Shown: positions 1 through 8,280, counted from the first letter of the stretch. The stretch is 34,289 bases of DNA from an uncultured Chlorobiales bacterium (GCA_938003965.1 CALKXI010000010.1:1-34289), one strand, 5' to 3'. Notes: a model not told the origin generated them from the sequence alone. Program-made: numbers and translations.

Positions 1-9
1 TTACCATGA

Positions 10-1155
10 TTATGCGACTTTCGGCTCGGTTTCTTGGGGTAATTCAACAGGCAAACCGGCTAAGGTTTCCTTGATGAGAAAGTCAACGACGGCTTTAATG
101 TCGCCTGTTTTGTGATAGACTTCCAACTGTTTGCGTGCGCTTGTGCCGTGTTCCAAGATTTTGTAGATGGTATTGATTTCATGGCGAGAGCCTAATTCCT
201 CGACGGCATTATCGACGAAGCGGAGCATTTCGAGAATCAAATCGGGAGTGTTCACTTTTTGCTTTTTGCTGAAATCGATGAGTTGCCCTGTTAAGCCATA
301 GCGCGCCGCTAAAAATTTATTCTCTTCAATCAACGCACGGCTGTAGCCTTTGAACTGCATGTTGCGTCGATAAAGGTCGTAGAGTGTTTTTGCCGTGGCT
401 TGAATGAGTGCGGCAACGGCAATCGATTCGTCAACGCGTGTTGGAATATCGCAGATGCGAATTTCAATCGTATCGAAGAACGGATGCGGACGAATATCCC
501 ACCAGATTTTCTTTCCGTTGTCAATACAGCCTGTTTTGATGAGCAGTTTGACATAGTCTTCGAAGTCGGAAGCAGAGTGAAACAGGTCGGGAATGCCTGT
601 GCGCGGAAAGCTTTTGAAGACTTGGGTGCGCCACGAGAAAAGCCCCGTTGGTCTACCGAGCCAGAAAGGGGAACTGGTTGTAAGTGCGAGAATATGCGGC
701 AGAAGGTAGCGCATTTGATTCATGACTTCAATTTGCGCTTCTTTATCAGCGATGCCGATGTGGACATGTAGTCCGAAAATAAGGTTCGCGCGGGCAATGT
801 CTTGCAAGTCATTGACTAAGCCGTGATAGCGGTCGTGGTCGGTAATATCCTGCACTTTCCAATCCGAGAATGGATGTGTTGAGGCGGCGACGATTCGGAA
901 ACCCTTGCGAATGGCAAGTTTGGCAAGGTCGGTGCGCAACCCAACTAAATCTTCGCGGGCTTCTTGGATATTTGCACAAACGCCTGTTCCGACTTCAACA
1001 ACGGATTGGTGCATTTCAGGCTTGACGCGCTCTTTAAGCAGTTTTGAGCCGTCTTCGGATAAGATTTGTTGAATTTGGCTTTTGAGCTCGCGCGTATGAG
1101 GGTCAACAATTTGATACTCCTCTTCAATGCCGATGCTGAATCGCTCTTTTTGCAT
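10..1155 (-). CDS. ybdK: YbdK-type carboxylate-amine ligase (GCS2 family)
   Basis: A 381-residue protein of the glutamate-cysteine ligase 2 / YbdK family, close to the usual family length. The N-terminus reads FSIGIEEEYQIVDP, the family signature with the acidic metal/ATP-binding cluster. HVHIGI near residue 130 and the WWDIRPHPFFDTIEIRICD stretch (about residues 218-236) are also typical. Family members join an amino acid amine to a carboxylate using ATP; E. coli YbdK has weak gamma-glutamylcysteine ligase activity. The true substrate here cannot be read from sequence. It is probably cytosolic, as no signal peptide is seen. The gene follows the GGDEF gene on the same strand with a gap of about 90 bases. 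Confidence 0.85.
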   Translation of the reverse strand: MQKERFSIGIEEEYQIVDPHTRELKSQIQQILSEDGSKLLKERVKPEMHQSVVEVGTGVCANIQEAREDLVGLRTDLAKLAIRKGFRIVAASTHPFSDWKVQDITDHDRYHGLVNDLQDIARANLIFGLHVHIGIADKEAQIEVMNQMRYLLPHILALTTSSPFWLGRPTGLFSWRTQVFKSFPRTGIPDLFHSASDFEDYVKLLIKTGCIDNGKKIWWDIRPHPFFDTIEIRICDIPTRVDESIAVAALIQATAKTLYDLYRRNMQFKGYSRALIEENKFLAARYGLTGQLIDFSKKQKVNTPDLILEMLRFVDNAVEELGSRHEINTIYKILEHGTSARKQLEVYHKTGDIKAVVDFLIKETLAGLPVELPQETEPKVA

Positions 1156-1246
1156 TGAGTTGCTCCGTTCAGGTTGAGTTGAAAATTCAGATGGTGTTAG
1201 GACTTAGCGGAAGATACAAAAGCGACCTGCGCTTGCAAAATAGTGT

Positions 1247-2674
1247 TCAATACACTACACGGTTTCGCCCGCTGTTTTTGGCTTCGTAGAGTTTCTCGTC
1301 GGCTTCGGCGAGCAGTTTTTCATAGTGGCTCACACGCACATTATCCGACACGCCGAAACTCATCGTTACAGAAAGTTCCTTATGAATTTCCGACCAAGGA
1401 TAATGCTCCACAGCGGCGCGCAGTTTTTCACACAGCAAAACGGCTTTTTCTTTCGGCGTTTCAGGAAGCACCAATACAAACTCTTCGCCGCCGAAACGCG
1501 CAACCGTATCAACCGAGCGCGAATAGGCTTTGAAAATTCGCCCTAATGTTTTTAAGACTTCATCACCGACTTGGTGCGAAAATGTATCGTTGATTTTCTT
1601 GAAATAGTCAATGTCGCACATCACCACCGAGAGCGGATTGCCGTAGCGTTTGGCACGCTTGAACTCTTGTTCCAACTGCATATTCAAGTAGCGACGGTTG
1701 TATAAGCCTGTCAAGGCGTCTTCGCGCGTTTGCTTTTCTAAAACTTCTGTTTGCGCACGCAGTTCAGCGAGTAATTTCGTTTTGACTTTATTGGCGTCGG
1801 CAAGTTCTTCAAGGGCACGTTCTTTTTCTTTGAGCGATGTGGTTAGTTCCTGTTCAATCTGCTTGTAGCGAGTAATATTTCGCATTAAGCCCATCGCGGC
1901 ATAAATTTTTTGAGATTCATTGCGCACCGGCACTAATTCAATCGCATAAATTTTATCCCCAGCATTGACTTCAATTTCGGCGGTCTTCCCTGAAAAGACC
2001 CGTTTGAGCAAACGCTCAATGCCGTCAAATATTTTTTTGTCAACTTCATGCACCAATTTGCCCGTCCACATTTCAGGCAAAATACCATCTTTACGCATTT
2101 CACTGCCTTCGGCAATCAAAAATCGTCCGTCTCGGTCGAGCAAAAACATGTTGCTATCAGGAATGTGCCGCGCCAGCGTGAGGTAGAGTTGTCGATTGTA
2201 GGTGTTTTCAGCTTCGATACGTTTTTGCTCGGTTATGTCGCGCAAGGTCATTAAAACGCCAACAACCTCACTGTTTGCATTGAAGAGCGGACAGACGCGC
2301 ACGAACATCCATTTGTCTTTTTGATGTTTCAAATCAAGATGAACATCGGCTGAGTGATGCTCACCATTTAGGGCATCTTTGAAAAGTTTTTTGAGAACAG
2401 CACCTGCTTTCGGAGGCAGTGCGTCAAACAACAGTGTTCCGACTGGTAGACTCTTTTTGAGCGTTGATTTTGCCCATTCTAAAAAGCCATCGTTGCGCTC
2501 TATGATTTTGAACTTCTTGTCGACAGCACAAATCGCTAACCCCATCAAGTTCCAAAAACTGTTCAAATACAGATGCGTTTCTGTAGTGTCGCCCGATTGG
2601 GGAGAGATGGATTTTCCGACCGACGCTTTCGCTCTTGTCTTGGGTCTCAGGTTGCTTCTCGCTTGCTGTTTCAT
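1247..2674 (-). CDS. PAS-PAS-GGDEF diguanylate cyclase
   Basis: This 475-residue protein is predicted to make cyclic di-GMP. Two PAS-like sensor domains (about residues 35-150 and 160-275) are followed by a coiled-coil linker (275-318) and a GGDEF domain (318-475). The catalytic motif is GGEEF at residues 395-399, an active variant. The inhibitory I-site RxxD is intact as RSVD at 386-389, exactly five residues before it, so product inhibition is expected. No transmembrane helix or signal peptide is visible, so the sensor is probably cytosolic. No EAL or HD-GYP partner lies nearby. The 161 bases upstream hold no recognisable regulatory site. Confidence 0.93.
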   Translation of the reverse strand: MKQQARSNLRPKTRAKASVGKSISPQSGDTTETHLYLNSFWNLMGLAICAVDKKFKIIERNDGFLEWAKSTLKKSLPVGTLLFDALPPKAGAVLKKLFKDALNGEHHSADVHLDLKHQKDKWMFVRVCPLFNANSEVVGVLMTLRDITEQKRIEAENTYNRQLYLTLARHIPDSNMFLLDRDGRFLIAEGSEMRKDGILPEMWTGKLVHEVDKKIFDGIERLLKRVFSGKTAEIEVNAGDKIYAIELVPVRNESQKIYAAMGLMRNITRYKQIEQELTTSLKEKERALEELADANKVKTKLLAELRAQTEVLEKQTREDALTGLYNRRYLNMQLEQEFKRAKRYGNPLSVVMCDIDYFKKINDTFSHQVGDEVLKTLGRIFKAYSRSVDTVARFGGEEFVLVLPETPKEKAVLLCEKLRAAVEHYPWSEIHKELSVTMSFGVSDNVRVSHYEKLLAEADEKLYEAKNSGRNRVVY

Positions 2675-2835
2675 CTGGGTCTTTTCATAATTAACAAGCC
2701 CGCAATCAGTCTAAACGCTCAAAAGCTGTTTATGAAATGCGGTGTTAGGTATGGCTGTTTGTGCTACAGTTTCATAAAAATAAAGATTTAGCGTGCGAAT
2801 GAAAAACGCGCAATGCAACTTACACCAGCATAGCG

Positions 2836-4200
2836 TTACTCTTGTGCGCTTTGGGCTTTGGCAATTGGTTCAGCGAGCCGAGCAGGCGGAATGCGAATCT
2901 CGCTCAACGCTTTGGCAATCGCACTTTCTGCATCGTTGCCTAATCCTTTTGCCGTGAACGAAGTCGAGCTCAGCACGCCGCCTCCGCGCCGCTGAAATTG
3001 AAGTGTAAGCGTTACATCTTTCACAATCACCTCGCCGCTCATGCCTTGAACAGATGCGGCTTCGCGAGCAGAAACTGTGGCTTTGACAATCAAGGGTGCG
3101 CCAACTTTGAGCGTTGCGCCGTTCTTGGAAAGCGCGTCAGAAAGTTTTTGCTCAATCGTGCGTCGAGCGCGGTCGTCCTCAATTTCGCTTAAATCCAATT
3201 CGCATGCGAAGTTCAATGCCTTGAGCGTAAAGTCGAATGAAACCGATGCGTTCTGGCGAACTTCGTTGCGCATTCGTGGCGAAAGTTGTTTGAGCTCGAG
3301 CGAAGCGATGATTTTTCCTTTTCCACCTTGCACGCCATCGGCTTGTGCGATTGGGCTAAACGACGCCACGCCCTCGTTGTTTGTGGTTACTTTTCCTAAC
3401 TCGGTTTCGCCTGCGGTAAAGACGATTGAAAGCCCGCGCAAAGGCATGCCGCTTTTGGTTGTGGCTTTAACCACCAACGGCTTCTCAAAGGCTCTGCCTA
3501 AACTGCCCGTTTGATTGTTTCCTGAAACCATCGTTAAGCGCACATCAGCAAGCGTGCTTCGCATGGCGGCTTCGACTGCCGACGGCTGAACAGCTTTTGA
3601 AAACTCGAACACTTCGCCCGAAATGCGATTGAAAAATTCGCGCTTCGGTTCGGCTTCGTCGAGCGTGTTGATGACTTCGAGATACGCATTGATGGCTGTC
3701 GCAACATCTTTTCCTGCAAATGATTCCGCCGTAGCCAGCCGCTCTGCAAGCGACGTTTGATAGGCTTGAAGTTCACGGCGGAGCGGACGCAGAAAATCAT
3801 CTTTGCTCAATACCGCAAGCGCGAAGACGCGAATGCCTTGTTTGTGCGTTTCGACAATGCGCGCGCCCGTGAGTTCGACATTCTCAATAAGGTTATCAAT
3901 TTTTTCGTCGAGGCTTTGCGTGAAAATGGCGTTTGCGCCTTCGGTTTCTTCGCGCTTGGTGAAGGTCGTCTTGGCTCTGACAGTCGTTTTGAACTGTGCG
4001 GCAATTTGCTTGATGGCGGCTTCTTTGGCTTTCTCTTCAGCGTTGCTGCCGACAGCACTCGAGACGCCAATCCAAAACTGTTCAGGCGGAAATCGTCGGT
4101 CTTGATTGCGTTCTACCCATTCAGGCGTTTGGGCGGTGATGCCTTTGGAGGCGCACGCTGAAAGCGTTGCAAGGAAAATGAGAACGAAAATGCGGTTCAT
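2836..4200 (-). CDS. LPP20-like lipoprotein
   Basis: A 454-residue predicted lipoprotein. The N-terminus MNRIFVLIFLATLSACAS is a signal peptide ending in a lipobox (LSAC, Cys16). The region that follows (about 25-150: PEWVERNQDRRFPPEQFWIGVSS, then an alternating helical segment with repeated Ala/Lys) resembles LPP20-type lipoproteins, which have an N-terminal PxW and a conserved GxG/A region. A central part around 220-330 looks like an Ig-like beta domain. The C-terminal part (330-445) resembles a small envelope-protein fold but is not identified. Its ATG overlaps the stop of the DUF2442 reading frame (ATGA, 4197-4200), so translation is probably coupled. It is likely attached to the outer membrane. 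Function unknown. Confidence 0.7.
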   Translation of the reverse strand: MNRIFVLIFLATLSACASKGITAQTPEWVERNQDRRFPPEQFWIGVSSAVGSNAEEKAKEAAIKQIAAQFKTTVRAKTTFTKREETEGANAIFTQSLDEKIDNLIENVELTGARIVETHKQGIRVFALAVLSKDDFLRPLRRELQAYQTSLAERLATAESFAGKDVATAINAYLEVINTLDEAEPKREFFNRISGEVFEFSKAVQPSAVEAAMRSTLADVRLTMVSGNNQTGSLGRAFEKPLVVKATTKSGMPLRGLSIVFTAGETELGKVTTNNEGVASFSPIAQADGVQGGKGKIIASLELKQLSPRMRNEVRQNASVSFDFTLKALNFACELDLSEIEDDRARRTIEQKLSDALSKNGATLKVGAPLIVKATVSAREAASVQGMSGEVIVKDVTLTLQFQRRGGGVLSSTSFTAKGLGNDAESAIAKALSEIRIPPARLAEPIAKAQSAQE

Positions 4201-4491
4201 CTTGAAGCGTGTTGAGATGTTTGATAAGTTTCAATCAACTTGCCTTCAGGCTCTGGTTCAAATAAGTTTCCGACATAGAGGCTATACGGGTGAAAAGAAA
4301 GTTCACCATTGTTCCAAAAAAGTTCGCCGTCACAAAGAAAGCCGGCAAACATCTCCTCGCAAAGATACTTGCGGATTTGCTCGTTGCGAGATTGTGAGAG
4401 AAAAGGCTCAAAATCAATGAGCGAGGTTTTTCCATCTTGAAAAAATCCTCAGTGTGAATGAACCGATGCGCTCTACTTTTTCAATTTTCAT
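4197..4491 (-). pseudogene. DUF2442 protein with +1 frameshift
   Basis: Starting at ATG 4491 (overlapping the DUF4160 stop by ATGA) the frame reads MKIEKVERIGSFTLRIF and then stops early at 4414-4416. If one base is dropped from the run of six T (4440-4445 on this strand), it continues FQDGKTSLIDFEPFLSQ and ends in SQHASR at stop 4197-4199. This gives a 97-residue protein that matches DUF2442: a beta-hairpin start, a (S/Q)DGK turn and a D-F-x-P-F/Y-L motif. The downstream frame has no start codon of its own, because TGA directly precedes it. It could be a young pseudogene, a sequencing or assembly homopolymer error, or a product of slippage on the T run. Confidence 0.75.
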
Positions 4492-4718
4492 GATTTCAAT
4501 TTTTGCGTGATTTGAACAGTGCGAATTGAAGTGCCTTTTACGAAAAAATCATTCCACTTCTCGACAATTTCTCTCACGCAGAACATATAGGCATTTTCAA
4601 TCGGTATGATTTCAATCATGCTTTCTCTTTCCTCACAGCGACCATGAATATCGACAGGTTCATGGTCGTTTGCATAAAAGAAGACACGTATTCCAAGATA
4701 CTCGTAGAGCGTCGGCAA
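4488..4718 (-). CDS. DUF4160 family protein
   Basis: A 76-residue protein starting with TTG, two bases after the stop of the upstream gene. MPTLYEYLGIRVFFYANDHEP matches the DUF4160 N-terminal pattern (MPTI..(F/Y)xGI.I.MY..DH.PPH.H), and DIHGRCEE follows where HFH(A/V) is normal. The usual His-rich motif is partly degraded to VDIH. DUF4160 genes typically sit next to DUF2442 genes, as here, and such pairs are often regarded as possible toxin-antitoxin-like or accessory modules. The biochemical role is unknown. Both flanking junctions are translationally tight (2-bp gap upstream, ATGA overlap downstream). Finding this pair inside a lipoprotein operon is unusual. Confidence 0.75.
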   Translation of the reverse strand: MPTLYEYLGIRVFFYANDHEPVDIHGRCEERESMIEIIPIENAYMFCVREIVEKWNDFFVKGTSIRTVQITQKLKS

Positions 4719-4720
4719 GA

Positions 4721-5956
4721 CTAATCTCCCGTATTATCAATCGCGAGCAAGAGCAACTTACGATTGACGCTCACACGTTTGAGTTTAGCGAAGTTTTTGC
4801 GAATGGTCGGATTCGCATTGACGGCTTTTTCCAACGCACGGAAAAGTTTCGTTGGCGTGTCGTAATCTTTTTGCCAAATCACATAGTCGAGCGTTCGGTC
4901 GGTTACAGCGACTTGGCGTGTCGATGAAGCAAATTTTTTCAGCACGTCTTCTATTGCGTCGGAAATATCGAAGAGGTCTTTGTAATCGCCGACGATTCGG
5001 AAAATGAGTTTGTATTGTTGTCCGCGTTCAAGGTCTTGTTTCCAATAGGCGTCGATTCGGGAAAGGGTTTTATCAATCGCCGAGTTCATGGCTTCTTCAA
5101 TGAGGGCGGCAGTTGAGGTCGAGGGGCGTTCAGGGCTAAAGCCGGTTTCTGTGCCGAGCAGGCGTCCGGTGGTGGTTTCAAAAGCGCGACAGCCAACGCT
5201 GGCTTTGCTCCCGAATGTGCCTTTTTCAATCTGCACATTGTAAGTGATGTAAATATCAGCACCGATGGTGAGCGCAAGTTGATAGGCGATGTCCGTTTCC
5301 ATGCTTTTCAAATTGGCTTGGGCTTCGGCAAGTTCGGCAATGACTTGCCGCTGTTCGGGCACTTCGACCGTGTATTTGCGTGCGGTGAGATAGGATTCAA
5401 TCACTTCCGCACCTTTTTTGAGTTCGCTGTCGGTTTGCAAGGCTTCAATCGGGCTTTGTCCGCGTGGCACTTCAGGCAACACCATAATGACAGGATTGCC
5501 AACGGCTTCCGCAAGGTCAGCACGCGAGGCGATAATGCCGCGCTTGGCAAGGTCTTGAAAGAGTTTTTCTTTGTTGACGCGAACAAACTTTTCAACTTTT
5601 ACACCATCACGCATCCGCACGCGCGAAAGGATTTCATTCCCAAAAAAAGTGATGTAGTTGTTGATGTTGGAGAGATTAAAAAACTCGTTCTCAATTTTAC
5701 TGAAGTTCGCTTTCTCTTCGTCAGTTTGAAGGAGCGGGTCTGTGCCGCTGTAGAGCACGAAATAAACAGCGGCTTTGCGCGCGTCATTTTCTGCATCTTC
5801 CACTTCTTTGCCAACCCCTTTGGCTTTCAGCGAAACTTCTGCCGACGAGAAAGTTTCTACAAAAACCGCTTCACGCGATTGGGGCAACTGTGCGAGCATC
5901 GAAGAGCAACTTGCTGAAATAAATAGCGTTAGGAAAAACAAGAATAAGAGTCGCAT
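4721..5956 (-). CDS. DUF6175-like exported protein
   Basis: A 411-residue exported protein. I place the start at ATG 5956 because the residues after it (MRLLFLFFLTLFISASCSSMLAQ) are a clear signal peptide. The frame is open about 74 codons further upstream, but that stretch is Cys/Arg/Lys-rich and unlike a protein N-terminus, and it runs into the regulatory region. Cys16 or Cys17 could be lipidated, although position -3 is Ser rather than Leu; cleavage after LAQ is the alternative. The centre carries NPVIMVLPEVPRG and GADIYITYNVQIEKGTFGSKASVGCRAFETTTGRLLG, the pattern of the DUF6175 family. Function is unknown. It heads the operon with DUF4160, DUF2442 and the LPP20-like lipoprotein, and is divergent from the TonB-like gene. 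Confidence 0.72.
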   Translation of the reverse strand: MRLLFLFFLTLFISASCSSMLAQLPQSREAVFVETFSSAEVSLKAKGVGKEVEDAENDARKAAVYFVLYSGTDPLLQTDEEKANFSKIENEFFNLSNINNYITFFGNEILSRVRMRDGVKVEKFVRVNKEKLFQDLAKRGIIASRADLAEAVGNPVIMVLPEVPRGQSPIEALQTDSELKKGAEVIESYLTARKYTVEVPEQRQVIAELAEAQANLKSMETDIAYQLALTIGADIYITYNVQIEKGTFGSKASVGCRAFETTTGRLLGTETGFSPERPSTSTAALIEEAMNSAIDKTLSRIDAYWKQDLERGQQYKLIFRIVGDYKDLFDISDAIEDVLKKFASSTRQVAVTDRTLDYVIWQKDYDTPTKLFRALEKAVNANPTIRKNFAKLKRVSVNRKLLLLAIDNTGD

Positions 5957-6066
5957 AGGTGTGTTTGTTGAGTTCGCAAAGGCTTTCGTAATGCTGTGTG
6001 CAAAAGTTACGACGCTCTGACGCCTCATTTTGTTAGGATTGAGCACCGAAAAGATACGCATTTTGA

Positions 6067-6105
6067 TTTGACTAACATTTGACAATCCTTTGACCCCGCC
6101 TTGAC
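6067..6105. promoter_or_regulatory. Four 11-bp-phased TTTGAC repeats (putative operator)
   Basis: TTTGAC occurs at 6067-6072, 6078-6083 and 6089-6094, and CTTGAC at 6100-6105, each exactly 11 bp after the last. On the other strand the units read GTCAA(A/G), similar to the heptamer of Pho-box-type sites (7 bp plus 4 bp spacer). The 11-bp phasing on one helix face is the classical arrangement for OmpR/PhoB-family response regulators. The array lies between the divergent DUF6175-like gene and the TonB-like gene, about 100 bp before each start. The binding protein is unknown. Confidence 0.55.
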
Positions 6106-6136
6106 AACTGCCCTCTGACTTTCTCCGATAATTGCA

Positions 6137-6192
6137 CCTGTAAGTCATCAATATCAGTTCAAAGAAAATTTCAAACAACTAAAACTTACAGG
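6137..6192 (+). promoter_or_regulatory. 5'UTR hairpin covering the Shine-Dalgarno
   Basis: CCTGTAAGT (6137-6145) is a perfect 9-bp inverted match of ACTTACAGG (6184-6192), with a 38-base loop. The right arm contains the first bases of the strong SD AGGAGG (6190-6195) that precedes ATG 6204. If transcription starts upstream of 6137, the stem would mask part of the ribosome binding site. A temperature- or protein-controlled switch is possible, but its existence is inferred from sequence only. Confidence 0.45.
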
Positions 6193-6203
6193 AGGAACAA
6201 CCC

Positions 6204-7211
6204 ATGAAAACCGCAACGCTTTCGCTCAGCACCGAACACACATCAGGCTGGTATGTCGCTACGCCCTATGCGTTTCAGCAACGCGACGAGATGGGCAAGC
6301 GCATGCTCGTTGGCGTCATCATTGCGATTGCGCTTTACGTGCTCGTATTAGGAGCGTATTTCATCAGCACGCACAATTCAGAGCCGTTGCCGATTGCACC
6401 CTCTCGCAAATCTATCGTCATCAATCCGATTGAGATTGTGCCGCCAAGTCCGCCCGATGTGCGTCAAGCGTCAAAGCCGATTGAAACTGTAAGCACCAGA
6501 GATGTCGCGGCAGGAATTTTATCTGACCTTGCCAGCGACAAAGCCCTCACAAAGCAAGCCGTGAGAGACGCTGTTCAAATGGCAACTGCGCTCGCTATTG
6601 AAAGCGGACTTAGCCAAGCCTTAACTGCGATTGATAAAGCCTTCGGCGATGGATTGCCAACCCCAACCGCAGGCTCGAAAAATACAGGCATGCTTGACGG
6701 ACTTGAAGGCAAGATGGGCGGATTGGTCGGTTTGAACACAAACCTTGGGAACAGCGAATTCGGAAACGACCTGCGCACGCTCATCGAGCGCGTTGCCGAA
6801 AAGGGCGGATTAGGCGACGCCCAAAAAGCAAATCTCGGCGGAAACCAATCGCGTAGCACAGGGTTAAGCCGACAAAGCCTGCGCGTTGCTGTGCGCAAAC
6901 AAAACTTAATCACCAAAGAAAACCTGCGCCCTGCCGACGACATCGCGCGCGTTTTGGAACGCTATCAGCCCGCGCTGCAAGACCTCTACACACAGTTCAG
7001 TGTCATCGGCAACGCCAAAGCCACGATTCAATTTGTCATCGCGCCCGATGGCATTGTAACAGATGCCCATGCGGTAAGCAAATCGTTTAACAACCCAAGT
7101 TTCGAGCGCGGCATGCTCACCACCATTCGGCGCATGCGCTTCTCAACCATTCAAGCCAAAGCCAATCAAACCGTAACCGTGCCGTTCAACTTTTCCGATG
7201 AACGCAATTAA
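6204..7211 (+). CDS. TonB/AgmX-like envelope protein
   Basis: A 335-residue protein with a cytoplasmic N-terminus, one transmembrane helix (about residues 34-54), a Pro-rich segment (about 60-85), a long Gly/Asn-rich middle (about 150-240) and a C-terminal domain (about 250-330). The C-terminal domain contains GNAKATIQFVIAPDGIV and ends in MRFST...VTVPFNF, the pattern of AgmX/PglI and TonB-type C-terminal domains. It probably spans the periplasm and couples inner-membrane energy or motors to an envelope partner. No ExbB/ExbD genes are adjacent. It has one of the strongest SD sequences in the window (AGGAGG, 8 bases before ATG), preceded by an SD-masking hairpin and the phased repeat array, so it looks strongly regulated. 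Confidence 0.72.
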   Translation: MKTATLSLSTEHTSGWYVATPYAFQQRDEMGKRMLVGVIIAIALYVLVLGAYFISTHNSEPLPIAPSRKSIVINPIEIVPPSPPDVRQASKPIETVSTRDVAAGILSDLASDKALTKQAVRDAVQMATALAIESGLSQALTAIDKAFGDGLPTPTAGSKNTGMLDGLEGKMGGLVGLNTNLGNSEFGNDLRTLIERVAEKGGLGDAQKANLGGNQSRSTGLSRQSLRVAVRKQNLITKENLRPADDIARVLERYQPALQDLYTQFSVIGNAKATIQFVIAPDGIVTDAHAVSKSFNNPSFERGMLTTIRRMRFSTIQAKANQTVTVPFNFSDERN

Positions 7212-7553
7212 CGACTCACATCAGCCAATAACAGCACGCGGCGAAGATGAAGCGTCTTAGCGCAACGATTTCTTGGAGATGATTCGCAAAGCGCAATCAC
7301 TCGCAAATCCAGTCATGGCACGAACTCCGCTGCGCGGCTAACAAACTTCAAACACGAGCGCGATTCTATTTTTGCACCACCGGCACCGCACGCGCTCGGT
7401 CTGCGTCGCTCTGAACTTGCAAGAGGGAAGGGCGGCGCGGTTTTATTTCAGTTGAAAAGATTTCGGTTGAAATGAATTTACGCTGTTTATCGTTTAATTA
7501 GGCGCTATTGTCATTTACATCTCAACCGTTCTAAACTCAAACTGACTTCGCAC
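7212..7553. other. Intergenic region without recognisable feature
   Basis: These 342 bases separate the TonB-like gene from the peroxidase gene. I see no tRNA, convincing terminator, TAnnTTTG promoter element or intact reading frame. One + frame is open around 7300-7470, but its translation is Arg-rich with no recognised motif. Confidence 0.6.
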
Positions 7554-8081
7554 ATGAAAACGCTTTCACTTGCTCTGCTTTCTCTTTTGTTCTCAACGGC
7601 ACCTGCTGCTACTTCAATTTATGATTTCAAAATGAAAACCATTGACGGCGCGGAAAAATCGCTCGCCGACTACAAAGGCAAAGTATTGCTTATCGTTAAT
7701 GTTGCCTCAGAGTGCGGCTACACGCGCCAATACAGCGACTTGCAAAAACTCTACGACACGTATCACGCCAAAGGCTTTGAAGTTTTGGGATTCCCTTGCA
7801 ACGACTTCGGTGGTCAAGAGCCAGGCTCGGATAAAGACATCAAGCAATTTTGCATCTCGCAATTCGGCGTCAAGTTCGATATGTTCTCCAAAATCTCTAT
7901 GTCTCACCCACTTTATCAATACCTCACGCAAAACGCCAAACCTCCAGGCAAAGTTGACTGGAACTTTGAAAAGTTCTTGATTGACCGCAACGGCAACATT
8001 GTCGGACGCTTCAAGAGCAATGTTAAACCGATGAGCGAAACGCTCACGCGTGCTGTAGAAGACGCTTTGGCAATGAAGTAA
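7554..8081 (+). CDS. Exported glutathione peroxidase
   Basis: A 175-residue thiol peroxidase of the glutathione peroxidase family. Residues 1-19 form a signal peptide (MKTLSLALLSLLFSTAPAA), so it acts outside the cytoplasm. The peroxidatic Cys is Cys54 in NVASECGYT; GFPCNDFGGQEPG is at 79-91 and WNFEKF at 136-141, giving the active-site Trp136/Asn137. A second Cys at 100 (KQFCISQF) sits where thioredoxin-dependent members have their resolving Cys, so thioredoxin-like electron donors are more likely than glutathione. The usual catalytic Gln of CNQF is Asp84 here. The gene is monocistronic. No strong terminator follows. Confidence 0.93.
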   Translation: MKTLSLALLSLLFSTAPAATSIYDFKMKTIDGAEKSLADYKGKVLLIVNVASECGYTRQYSDLQKLYDTYHAKGFEVLGFPCNDFGGQEPGSDKDIKQFCISQFGVKFDMFSKISMSHPLYQYLTQNAKPPGKVDWNFEKFLIDRNGNIVGRFKSNVKPMSETLTRAVEDALAMK

Positions 8082-8195
8082 GCGTTTTTTTCATGCATTT
8101 GAACTTGCTAGGCCGTTCATCGAGCGCTTTCCCCGTTGGTGAAGGTTTTTTATTTGGGGATTTGAACAAGGTTGAAAGCGGACGAGGGGGCTTTG

Positions 8196-8268
8196 TGCAT
8201 CTGCCAGGGCTCGAACCTGGGACCTACTGATTAAGAGTCAGCTGCTCTACCAACTGAGCTACAGATGC
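8196..8268 (-). tRNA. tRNA-Lys (CUU anticodon)
   Basis: A complete 73-nt cloverleaf. The acceptor arms GCATCTG and CAGATGC pair perfectly, the D arm is GCTC...GAGC, and the anticodon arm GCTGA/TCAGT has the loop CTCTTAA with anticodon CTT (Lys AAG). The T arm is CCAGG-TTCGAGC-CCTGG. The discriminator is A and CCA is not encoded. It lies 12 bases after the secG stop on the same strand. Confidence 0.97.
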
Positions 8269-8280
8269 ATGCGCAAGGAT

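Noticed and set aside
1-9. Possible start codon (ATG at 7-5, minus strand) of another gene at the left edge
   Set aside because: Only seven bases are visible, too few to support a gene.
5279-5917. A 212-codon open frame on the + strand opposite the DUF6175-like gene
   Set aside because: It lies fully inside a gene with a signal peptide and recognisable conserved segments; its own translation is Phe/His/Cys-rich with no motif, as expected of an antisense shadow.
6101-6132. TTGACA (6101) with GATAAT (6127) as a classical -35/-10 promoter
   Set aside because: The spacer is 20 bases, too long, and TTGACA is the fourth unit of the phased repeat array. It remains possible as an activated promoter.
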